Below are positions 46,454 through 56,061 of a stretch of 64,000 nt of DNA, in pieces. Below the pieces are notes generated by a model. It was given only the letters and a program-made list of their open reading frames with translations. It ran no database searches and had not been told where the DNA came from. Numbering within the stretch: position 1 is the first letter of the stretch; each line of letters begins with the position of its first letter. The position numbers and the translations under genes were made by a program. The stretch spans positions 5,757,760 to 5,821,759 of the forward strand of contig CM070727.1 of the NCBI GenBank assembly GCA_036346275.1. The letters are read 5' to 3'. This DNA comes from Otatea glauca (lineage: Eukaryota; Streptophyta; Magnoliopsida; Poales; Poaceae).

Positions 46454-47279
46454 ACTTTGGTTTTCTTTGTTCGTGGTACTCCTTTTAGTTTTAAGTCGTA
46501 ATAAAGAGTGCGACCCAACCTTCAAGAGTATGCTCACTGTCCGGAGGGCTCGTATATGTCCTACTGCTCCAGTTGTCCCAAATGATGTTATTTTTCTCCA
46601 TCGAGATAGGTTATAGCATTTTAAGTTCGTCAGATTTGATTTCATCGAGTTTTACCATCGTTTATGAAAGATACGGCCATTTTGATGTTTCTGGATTGCA
46701 TGTTAGGACAACAATAAAATAGTGCGACCTAAAGTGACATCTAAATATTTTTACATAATTGTAACCTATGCAAGCCCAAGAATGCAACAAAGCTGGTTCA
46801 TTAAGTTTTGAGGTCGTTCAGATATTATTCTAACTGCTTAAACAATGAATGTTATAAAGGGTTTAAACTAGCCATCTTTGATTCAAAATGCAATCATATT
46901 TAGATATTTTTGCAAAAATAAAGTGCATAAGGTTGTAGTAACTTATTCTATTTATTTCATGAATTATGGATCAACACACATTATAATTCCTTAACAATCC
47001 ACAGTTAGAGCCTAGCATTCGAACTCAAATAAAAATACTTTTCTGCAAACAACACATGGATTTTTATTTCACACTCTAATTCTTCATTCCAAAATTTAAA
47101 TTTAGAAATAAGTTTCATTTAATTTGGACACTCCTATCAAAAGTTATGGGGTTTATATTAAAAGGCATATAGTCATTAGAAAACAAAACTAAAAAAAATA
47201 TGCTTGGATCGCTCTGTCTCTCGAGCGACAGAGGGCCACCGACGGCGCCGTTTGGAGTAGACGGCGAAGGCGAAATAAA

Positions 47280-47388
47280 TCGTGTATGGGCGATCGCCCA
47301 TCACGAGGCGACGGAGGCATTTCGTAATTTTTTTTCGGACGCATAGTTTTGAAAAAAGAATAAAAAAAATATTAAACAAAAAAAATTC
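47280..47388 (-). repeat. Right TIR of the MULE
   Basis: Read inverted it gives GAATTTTTTTTGTTTAATA, CAAAACTATGCGTCC, an A tract, CGAAATGCC, CCGTCGCC and GGGCGATCGCCC (47288-47299), matching 38866-38975. Confidence 0.9.
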
Positions 47389-47824
47389 GATTTTCTATGG
47401 ACCCTGAAGAGGCTTAGACCCTATTTGGATGGGCCGAAATCCCAGTTACACCTCAAACTCAGGTAGATTTTCGTGATTAGCTATTTATTTTTACCCTCGT
47501 ATACTACTTTTACACAAAATGCGTATTTTATGCACACTCACTTCTATATGCCTCGTTAATGTTTTTTTTTTCACTGAGAGATCAATATGCCTCGTTAATG
47601 TGAACTGTGAAGAAGGACTAGGCTCGTTTCATGGCGCCACATCCAACAAATCTGGTTAACTACCACAACCAATTTTGCATGTTTACGCTAGCTAAATGCA
47701 TCCTCCTGCTTATAGTTTACACTAGTCTATACGTAGCTTTGCCCGGTGCCAAGTATACGTGTATTTCAGAGAAAATAAATAAATAAATCTCGCGATTAAT
47801 TAAGGACGTCGAGAAAGGGGTTTG

Positions 47825-49830
47825 TGATAGCATCTAGGCACCCCTCAAATTTATTTTTATATTGTTATAGTTTTGGTATTGATGACTAAGTTAGTAATAT
47901 TCAAAGCATGAAGAAAGTGAGCTGGAACTTATGATGAAATAAGCTGGGACAACAAGATTAAAGCTTTTAGTTTATAGTTTATGACTTGAAAGGTGTTTTA
48001 AGTCAAATATCTTAGGTGTTTTATCTTTGTATAGTTGTTCAAAAGAGGGACTTAGCACAAGGAAATAGTTTATTAGGCAAAGGCAAAACCAGACCACTCG
48101 GAGCAAAAGATACTTAGTCTCTACCCTTTTGAAAAATTATACCTTTCAGCACAACAGACCAAACTTTACCTATCTATATTCTTCAGTCCGTTGCAAACCT
48201 TGAATCTATTCTTTGTCAAAACTCCCTTTGCATATCTGATCTTCAGATTAAAATATACTCATATCCACATATTCTTGGTCAAACATTCCCTGAAAATCAT
48301 CTTAGTCAGAAGTCTACCTATATATGATGGACCAAATATTTTGGTCCGGCATACATGCAATTTCTTCTCTTCTCAGGATCGGACCAAAGATGTCCTAGGT
48401 TTTCTATTCTCAACAGACCAAAAGATTTGGTCTGGCATTCCTTTTCCTGTATAAGTTCTGGCCGGACTAAATCTCTGATGTTCCTTTTGGATCGAAACCT
48501 AAAATAAATATTCTCTATCTTCAAAAGAAGTTTTTACTCAGGAATCGGACAAAATATTTGTGTTTAATTTAAATCCGTTGCTAGATTGAAAAGCCAGGAT
48601 AGATTTTATCTTTGATTGAAAAAGGTTCATGGCAAAAATCTTGTCTAAAGTCCATGCATAACGGACCAAAAATTTGGTCCGAAATACATGTGTCTTCTCG
48701 CCAGAACCTATCTTCTCTAAAGTCCATGCATAACAGACCAAAAATTTGGTCCGAAATACATGTGTCTTCTCGCCAGAACCTATCTTCTCTAAAGTCCATG
48801 CATAACGGACCAAAAATTTGGTCCGAAGTACATGTGTCTTCATTACTGGCAAATCTGTGGCTTTGTCCATATATAACGGACCAAACTTTTGGTCCGGCGT
48901 ACATAGGTCTCTATGTCTAAGCAAAATCTTTTGAAAGTCATGTGTAACGGACCAAGCTTCTTAGTCAGATACTCATATATCTCTCTTAGTTGTATGCCAG
49001 ACCATCTTCTTGATCGTCCCATGTTCTACGGACCAAAATATTTGGTCCGTCATGAACTCTGAAATTTGGTCCGTCATACACATACCCAGTATCGCTAAGC
49101 ACTGACACATAGTCCGTTGTACATGTGTATTTCTGTTGTTTCTGACATCTGACACGTCCAACGGCTACTGTAGCAGGTGTAACGGCTATTTTCACTCAAA
49201 ATGGCTATATAAGCATTTCCTGAGCCATCTACCAAACATAGAGATGAACTCCTTACATTTTGGCATTGTCATATAGCTCTCATTCTCAAAAAGGAGTATG
49301 TGCTTCATTTTTCACACAAAAATCTTCATACATCCCTAAGTGTGTAAGCTCCAAGTCAGTGTCTAGCTTTGTAATTTGCATAGTGAACCAAGAGACAGAA
49401 CTTGTGCGAGGTTTATTACTCTTGGATTTTGGTGATCCTAGACAGCTTGGAGGAAGTAAAACAGTTTGACCTGTCCAAAGGTGTTTGTGGAAGGCAACTG
49501 TGTTTTGTGAGAGGTTTGGAACTCACCTCACTGGAGAAGTGAAAGAGTTACCTGAAGTGAACACCAGAGCTATTGCGACTAGCTTTGTAGAAGCTGAACT
49601 TCAAAAGAAGTGCTTCAACGTGGATTAGGAGTGCAGCTCTGAACCACGGGATAAATCTCTGTCCTTCCTGTATCATTTCTTTTTATTGCTTTCGCTGTAT
49701 TTATTGGTTGCTTGAATTCTGCTTTTCTCTTGCTATAAGTTACTCTCGTTAAAATAAGTTAATAAATTAAAATTGCTAGAATTTGTAAAATTGCCTATTC
49801 ACCCCCCCTCTAGGCCATATCGATCCTTCA
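47825..49830 (+). mobile_element. Solo LTR, 2,006 bp (Copia/SIRE-like)
   Basis: Starts TGATAGCATCTAGGCACCCC and ends CACCCCCCCTCTAGGCCATA...CCTTCA, within a perfect 5-bp duplication GTTTG (47820-47824 and 49831-49835). A TATA box (TATATAAG) lies at 49205-49212 and a GAACTCC-type leader follows. The CACCCCCCCTCTAGGCC end is typical of large Copia (SIRE/Maximus) LTRs. No internal retroelement genes flank it, so it arose by recombination between two LTRs. The 5' half holds a palindromic repeat array. Confidence 0.9.
48329..49074. repeat. Array of GGACCAAAAATTTGGTCC palindromes in the solo LTR
   Basis: Near-perfect palindromes at 48329-48347, 48415-48433, 48662-48681, 48734-48753, 48806-48825, 48877-48896 and 49029-49049, plus decayed or half copies at 48370, 48948 and 49062. 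The three central copies are part of a 72-bp tandem repeat (about 48640-48850) that also contains ACATGTGTCTTCTCGCCAGA. Confidence 0.9.
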
Positions 49831-49854
49831 GTTTGTCAGCTGACCCATCTACCA

Positions 49855-50214
49855 CAGGGTTCACAAAACCATGAAAAATCGCTCAAGCGTACTGCTGTGG
49901 CTCGAGATTCAAAACCGCTCGGTAAACCGCTTTAATAAAAAAACAAAAAATTAAAAAAATTAAGTGTTAAAAATCACTCGAAAACTGTTGAAAACCCGCG
50001 GTTTTCACTAAAAACCGCTCGAAAAACGTTTTGCAGGAACATTTCAATTGGTCGGCTGTTTTTTCGCGAACGGTTTTTGATTTTTTTTTTTCAATTTTTT
50101 TGATTTCTTATCCCTTCGGTTTTTTACGGTTTTTAGCGGTTTTTCTAGTGGTTTTTGCGATTTTCATGGTTTCAATTTTTGTGGGTTTTCACGGTTTTGA
50201 TTTTGTGAACCCTG
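49855..50214. mobile_element. hAT-type MITE
   Basis: Ends CAGGGTTCACAAAACC and its inverse GATTTTGTGAACCCTG, with an 8-bp flank duplication differing at one base (ATCTACCA at 49847-49854, ATCGACCA at 50215-50222). The interior repeats AAACCGC/GCGGTTTT words, like Ac/Ds-type subterminal motifs. Non-coding, 360 bp. Confidence 0.8.
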
Positions 50215-50334
50215 ATCGACCATGTAAGAACAAACATACGATGTTCTCTGTTGCACCTTCACGCATATGTTGTCCTCTAACTTCAGCAGGCCGGATACAA
50301 CATAATCGTAACTGCGTTTTCGTCTGCTCCATTG

Positions 50335-50864
50335 TAGGGTTGGCTATCAAGCTCGCTCGTCTCATTAAAAATGTAGCTTGCTTCGGCTCTGTTTGTTAAG
50401 CTAACGAGCCTGAAAAATCGGTTTGGCTCGATAAAAAGTTTGAGTTGCTCGTGAGCGGCTCACGAGTCACGTCAGTCAATATGAACTGAGCTAAGCTATG
50501 CCACGTGAGGTTGGGTAAGCTAAGCTAAACCATGTTGATTAACACATACATACCACACATTAACACATACTACATAAATGAAATAATAGCTAATTATCTA
50601 GATAGAAGTAAAACATAGGTAATTAGCGAGGAACCGATTAGCAATCTTAACAATTCTAGTCTAACCTAACATAATTACATAGATATACATTAATTTAAAT
50701 ATTAAGCAAATTAAAAGCCTTTTACATCAAAAATCATCACGTAAATATTTTCTTACCGAGCTTTAACGGGCTAACGAGCGGCTTGTGAGCTAGCTGAGGC
50801 TCGGCTTGTTAAGATAAAAAGCTATGAAGTTAGCTCAGCTCTACAAGCTTTTCTGCTAGCCCTA
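50335..50864. mobile_element. hAT-like non-autonomous element
   Basis: Left end TAGGGTTGGCTATCAAGCTCG and right end GAGCTCTAC...GCTAGCCCTA are imperfect inverses. GCTCG/CGAGC words crowd both ends. Flanking octamers CTCCATTG and CTCCGGAG agree at only five positions, so the target duplication is weak. Confidence 0.55.
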
Positions 50865-50982
50865 CTCCGGAGTTCGTATTCAATCCCCTCTATGGTAGGT
50901 TAGGTAGCCCTGCCCGGCGGCCGACGCTGATGCACTTTCCTCCTCTTGTGCCCTGTTGGATTGAGGCCGTGTTGTTTCCAAA

Positions 50983-51220
50983 TACTCCCTTGGTCATAAA
51001 TAGTTGTTGTTTTGGATATCGACATGGTCCCGAAAAACTCAATTTTGACCACTAATTTCTGTTGTAGGATATTTAAAAAATCCAATAAAATTATAATATT
51101 ACGAAATTACGTTTCGAGACGAATCTACACTTATGATTTTCATGCATACAATCTTAATATTTAAAAGATATTGATAGCTAAAGTTTCAAAAGTTTGACTG
51201 CACGTATTCCAAACCGATAA
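50983..51220. mobile_element. Truncated Stowaway-like MITE
   Basis: Starts TACTCCCTTGGTCATAAATAGTTGTTG and follows the element at 20096-20354 through CCAATAAAATTATAATATTACG and AAAGTTTCAAAAGTTTGA, but the expected inverted right end is missing after about 51210. Confidence 0.7.
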
Positions 51221-51381
51221 GTTTTTGTGAACTCAGATGTACCTATTCAGAATACCACATGAGCAGCGCAATTAGTATCTGTGGTTTAGTGCGATAGCTT
51301 AATTTAACTATTTACTTTTGATGTATATTAGTACCTAGTGAATAGAATAGATAGTACATTTTGCTAATGAGCAAAAAAAAA

Positions 51382-52038
51382 TGATGTTTATGTGTTTGCA
51401 TCAAAAATTGGTAGATAGGGTCAAAATCGGTAGTCCAAAATCAACAAGATACGATCAGGATATAGATTTAAGATATTTAGAAACGGAATAGGTTGTTAAG
51501 GAAAGCACCATCCAAATAGAGGCCGATACGGATTCTACTCCTAACGTGTTGTACCAGGACTCTATCGGTTGATGGGTATAAAAGAGGTCTAAAGGTGATC
51601 AAAAAAGCTGACCAGAGCCAATCAATCAACTCGCATATACTTTTCACCTACTTTTTTGTCGACTATGAGTAGTTCTTGTAATTTAGTCTTCTTGTAATTC
51701 GATCTTGATCAATAAAGTTGCGCATCGCCGATTATTGGTCTCCATCAATTATGCCCAGGTTCGATTTATTCTGATTTTGGTGCGCATCGCTTTCTTCAGA
51801 ATCGGTATGCCTTTATCCTCTGATTAGCTTTAATCGGCTAATTAGACTTATCATCACCTTCGATCTAATCGGCCTATAGCTGGTTAAATCCAAGCTCATT
51901 GCCTCACGAAATCGGCTTTAAGTGAATTCTATACTTTCCTTACCGATTACAGGGTCAAATCGGTTGGCACGCTCCGAACCAGATGTTCGTTTGGTGTGCT
52001 GTTGTCAGAAACCCTACTTCAAGTTTTTGACGTCAACA
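51382..52038 (+). mobile_element. LTR or LTR fragment, Ty3-like
   Basis: A TATA box (TATAAAAG, 51577-51584), a leader with AATCAATCAACTCGC, a polyadenylation-type AATAAA (51710) and the ending GACGTCAACA are LTR-like, as are repeated ATCGGC words. TG at 51382 and CA at 52037-52038 are proposed ends, but no target duplication flanks them, and no internal genes are present. Probably a truncated solo LTR. Confidence 0.45.
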
Positions 52039-52629
52039 CTATGACTGGCGAGGTGACGGACTATGAAAGCTGGCCAAGGTTACAGACTTACAGTTTTGGT
52101 TTTGGAAGTAGTACAGGACCAGGTCGTCCCTTGGTGTCTTTTTATGATTGGAGATGATTAAAGTAGAATGTCTTGCATCTCTCCTCGGAGGAAAGAGATC
52201 TAATGTAGTCTTTTATGGCTACAACTTTAGCAGTTGTAGATTGATTGTAGTTTGTCATTGTAGCATGATCCAAGTCGGTTGCTGTCTCGATCGAACGGTA
52301 CTGACGCGTGGCAACGGTTTATGTCGCAATTGCCATTCTAACTGCATAGAAACCCTATCCCTCCTCGAATTATATTGGATTACCCAAATGATCAAATCCG
52401 AAGTTGTTGCCATGATGCCATTTGACAACTAGGAGATGAGACAAACAGTAGAGAACTGTAAGTCCATGTGCTTTGTGATCCATCCGGTGTAGTACTTAAC
52501 CATTGTGTAGGTTGATCTCTAGAAAAAAAAAGTATACAGTATGGAGATTTTGAAATTGCTTACCACTAACAAGAAAATGCTTACTCTGTTTCACACAGCT
52601 GGTTTATTCCTTGGATTATTTATGCTAGT
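52039..52629. other. Unassigned intergenic DNA
   Basis: One open frame of 94 codons (52148-52432) has no recognisable domain. The sequence could be a 3' UTR or transposon remnant. Nothing firm. Confidence 0.3.
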
Positions 52630-54481
52630 TGAAAGACCGAGATGGCGACCAGAGGGGGGTGAATGGTCCCAAAATAAATTTTTCCACCTCTTGGACAAAT
52701 ACTAGCCAAAGACTCAGTACTGCTTGTAAAGAACAGAGACTAGAAAAACACAAGCGGTGTTGAAAACAAAGACGACTCAAAAGCCAATCTGTGATCTTGG
52801 CTTGCTCGTGAGATTCTAATGATCAAGATAGACTTGAATGCCTTCTCACACGTCACAGCAAGCAAGATATCACAGGAGTAAACACCAAAACTCGATCAAT
52901 TAAGAATTCATCATGAAGGGACAAAAGATCGATTTCGTTGCAGAACTTGAACCAGGTTTGCCTAGAGGATTTGGATATGTTCTGAGTGAAGATTCATCCA
53001 ATCAATCTCTCATCCTTGGCAACAAGAACCAGAAGCAAATCAAAACTAAAGAACTGCAAGTCACACGTTTACACATTTCAAGAACACACAGATTTACAAC
53101 TTGCAACAAGAACGCAAGGATTGCCTAAATGATTGAAAGCATCGAATCAAGAGAAGAGTTCATCAACCATGAATTTCAACAAAGATTCAATAGCATGTAG
53201 AAGGAGATGAGGCAAATCCAAATTACGTAAAGTAAATTGCAAGTAAGTAAATGCGGAATTTAGATAGCAGAATTTAAGTGCGTAATGTAAATGCGTAAAG
53301 AAAATGAAATAAGAACATAAATGAAGAACATTTCATTTCTGGAAAGGAGGTTTACAAAGCCTCACAACAAAGTGGGCAAAACTCAAATGAGCAGCAAAAA
53401 CCTCAAAACCTTCAAAGTGGGGAGGCTGCCCCTACCCCTCTATTTATAGTAACCTGGGACCAATTCCCACCCTTGGATGTCTTGCTTCAATCCTAAGCCA
53501 ACTTCCAAGAGTCAGGATTTGATCCTTACACTGTCACTCTCAACAACTCTCGACTACACTCAGGTACTTTCTAGTACACCTGAAAGCAACCTACACTTTA
53601 TCCACTACTTTATCTTTCGAGCGCAACCCTCTGACTCTCCTTGATCCAAGTAGTGATAAGCTAGCTTCTCCACTGATCTCTTGTCTCTTGGAACTGCACC
53701 GACTTCATCTCCGGCCATCTTCCGGCGATCATCCGGCCGTCTGGACCTCCGACGCTCCTCGCCTAGTCCCGACCTCCCTTCGCCTCACCATGACCACCAA
53801 ATGAAGTCCTACATCCATAAAGACAAGAAGACCCTTCTTGGTTCCACCATGAACCCAGCGCATCGATTTTATCATGAATTGGGGTTAGAACAAACCAAAA
53901 CGAACCAAAAAACTTCATCCGAGTGCAAACACCATGTTTTCAATACAACAGTAAATTGGTCGGTCATACCCGTGAAGCTCACTGAAATTTGGTCCGAGTC
54001 GGATATAGGTATCACTCGGCCAAGAGCCACGTAAGAGTGATATGTCCCAAGTTGGACCAGATCTATATCCTACAGCAGTCGGATATAGATATCACTCAGC
54101 CAAGAGCCACGAAAGAGTGATATGTCCCAAGTTGGACCAGAGCTATATCCTACAGCAGTCGAATATAGATATCACTCGGCCAAGAGCCACGAAAGAGTGA
54201 TATGCCCCAAGTTGGACCAGAGCTATATCCTACAGCAGTCGGATATAGATATCACTCGGCCAAGAGCCACGAAAGAGTGATATGTCCCAAGTTGGACCAG
54301 AGGTATATCCTACAGCAGTCGGATATAGATATCACTCAGCCAAGAGCTGAGATTTGGTCCGGCGCAAAAACAACTCGAACTTAAAATCAAATTTAAATCC
54401 AAACTCAAATCTAAGCTATCTTAGATCACATAAAGTCAAATACTCATCATAAACATGGATGGACCTCCACATGGTCCTTCA
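52630..54481 (-). mobile_element. Solo LTR, 1,852 bp, minus orientation (Copia/SIRE-like)
   Basis: On the plus strand it runs TGAAAGACCGAGATGG...CCTTCA within a perfect 5-bp duplication CTAGT (52625-52629 and 54482-54486). Minus orientation is shown by a TATAAATAG box in complement at 53450-53458 and by the complement of a CACCCCCCTCT-type LTR end near 52652. It shares features with the solo LTR at 47825 (GGTCC/GGACC palindromes, similar 3' end) but is clearly a different subfamily. No internal genes. Confidence 0.88.
53999..54350. repeat. 80-bp tandem repeat, about 4.4 copies, in the solo LTR
   Basis: Units start at 53999, 54079, 54159, 54239 and 54319 (partial). Each begins TCGGATATAG, contains ATCACTCGGCCAAGAGCCAC...GAGTGAT (imperfect palindrome), CCCAAGTTGGACCAGA and CTATATCCTACAGCAG. 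CTATATCC pairs with the next unit's GGATATAG. Copies differ at only a few bases. Confidence 0.95.
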
Positions 54482-54486
54482 CTAGT

Positions 54487-54946
54487 ATATCAGGGTTACG
54501 ATTGAGATGTGCTTTCAATAAGAAGCTCTTTTCATCTGTCAGGAGAGTTGACCCCCACTTGAATCAATAATTATAGTAGGTATTGATCATTATAAGATGT
54601 GGATGAGGCTATGTTGCCAATATTTAATTAGCAGTATTGTGATTGACACAATACATGTAGATCTTGTTTGGTTTTGAATATTGTTTTTAAGCATGAGCAG
54701 AAAGGCTATTTTTTCTGACAAGTTCATCTTTTGAAATGTAGTACATGGAACCACTGTTGGTTTTAGAGTATGAACTCCCGAATTTGAGAACCCTGGGATT
54801 ATGTGTTTAGGATTTAGGAACATTTGGTGCTTAGAGGATTTAGTTTTACAGACTAGGCCGGCTCCTAAAGTGAACCAAATTCTGAACCATGTTGTACAAC
54901 TAGTCATACCAACTTATCATGTAAACCTGAAGGGGGTGTTGAAGTG
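54487..54946. other. Unassigned intergenic DNA
   Basis: AT-rich. The 105-codon minus-strand frame at 54590-54907 has no recognisable domain and no supporting splice or composition signal. Confidence 0.3.
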
Positions 54947-55126
54947 GTAACAGCTAATGTACTTGTTCGAGCTAATAAGGTATCCCTAACTCCCCATTAG
55001 CCTAGTACATATACAGTAGAAGGCATCTTTGTTAGGGTAACAACTAATGTACTTTTTCAAGCTAACACGGTGTCCCTAACTCCCCATTAGCCTAAAGCAT
55101 ATACAGTAGAAGGCATCTTTGTTAGG
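54947..55126. repeat. Tandem duplication, 90 bp x 2
   Basis: 54947-55036 and 55037-55126 match except at a handful of positions; both contain CCCTAACTCCCCATTAGCC and ACAGTAGAAGGCATCTTTG. Non-coding. Confidence 0.9.
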
Positions 55127-55797
55127 AGTTGAACAGAGAATCCTACCATGGCACTATCTAAGGGTGTTTCAGTGTTTGTCTGTCACTGGCTTCAAAAGAT
55201 GTTCTGAAATGATCAGGTTTCACACTTGTTCTGAAAGATTCATTCAGAGTTTCAGACAGCGGAGCTGGCTACTTAGGAATTGTTTCTTTCCATCCATTGC
55301 TATACTAGACTAGACGCCTATATACTTGTGTGCTGTGTGGTCCGTTCATCAGCCGGGTCAAGGTCCAACTGCACATTTCACATGGCCTTGGATTTGTTGT
55401 AGTAAGGCCAGCTGCAAGCATGCAGGCATTTGCAAAGGCATAGATATAAAAATGGGAGGAATTCAAGATATACCATTTCATTAGTTGGCATTTCAGAAAA
55501 TACCACTTATTGTCTCAATGACATATGAGTTGGTACTAGTTCTTGATACATTTGGCCATTTGCTAGTTGGATGAATGCAGAAGCACAATTCCTGTACAAT
55601 TGGGTCTTAGCTTGAACTTACTGTAAGTATCTTAAAACTTTTTTTAGAACAATATGTTTTGTTTGAAGCATTTGTTGTAGTGTCAACTGTCAAACATGGT
55701 AATAGACCTCGGGGAAATGCTACATTGGCTAGTTGTTTACACGTGTTGCAATTTATTAAACTGATTTAGTTGCGAAATGATTACTTTTCTAGTCTTT

Positions 55798-56061
55798 GAC
55801 CTCTTTTTTTTTTGCAAAACTAGCACCATCTCGAGCGAAATTGCAAATCTATCCCCTTCCCACCGCGGAAGGTATCTACCACGCACGCTGGCTGCAGCAG
55901 GTCCTCCCGCACTCCCCTATCGTGGGAGGTCGCCTCCCGTGCCACCTGGCCACGGCATGTTGCTGCTCCCATGCTCCGCGTCTTCCGCAGTGAGGAAGAG
56001 AGGCTAGATTTGCAATTTCGTTCGAGAGGGTGCTAGTTTTGAAAAAAAAAAAACGAGGTTA
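55798..56061. mobile_element. TIR element with GC-rich interior
   Basis: The left end (ACCTC, T tract, CAAAACTAGCACC, TCTCGAGCGAAATTGCAAATCT) is repeated inverted at the right end (AGATTTGCAATTTCGTTCGAGA...CTAGTTTTG, A tract, GAGGT), giving TIRs near 50 bp. The 130-bp interior is GC-rich, unlike the TIRs, and could be a captured exon piece. Target duplication not resolved, so the superfamily is uncertain. Confidence 0.7.

Larger units (their letters stand above)
38866..47388 (+). mobile_element. Mutator-like element (MULE) carrying transposase, PMD and GRF genes
   Basis: 8,523 bases bounded by long inverted repeats and by a perfect 9-bp target duplication GATTTTCTA (38857-38865 and 47389-47397), the size typical of Mutator insertions. 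Order, all on the plus strand: left TIR, duplicated first-exon region (39573-40215), MURA-like transposase (40147-42690), PMD gene (43018-45520), internal TIR-like block (45734-45800), GRF-finger gene (45876-46453), AT-rich filler (46460-47279; no gene seen), right TIR. All three genes are degraded by frameshifts and stops. TIRs, target site and transposase family together make the MULE call firm. Confidence 0.9.

Noticed and set aside
48329..49074. CRISPR-like array (regular palindromic repeats)
   Set aside because: Spacers are themselves repeated, spacing is irregular outside three copies, and everything lies within a plant LTR with target duplication.
53681..54034. 117-codon plus-strand gene
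   Set aside because: Lies inside the minus-oriented solo LTR and runs into its tandem repeats; no domain.
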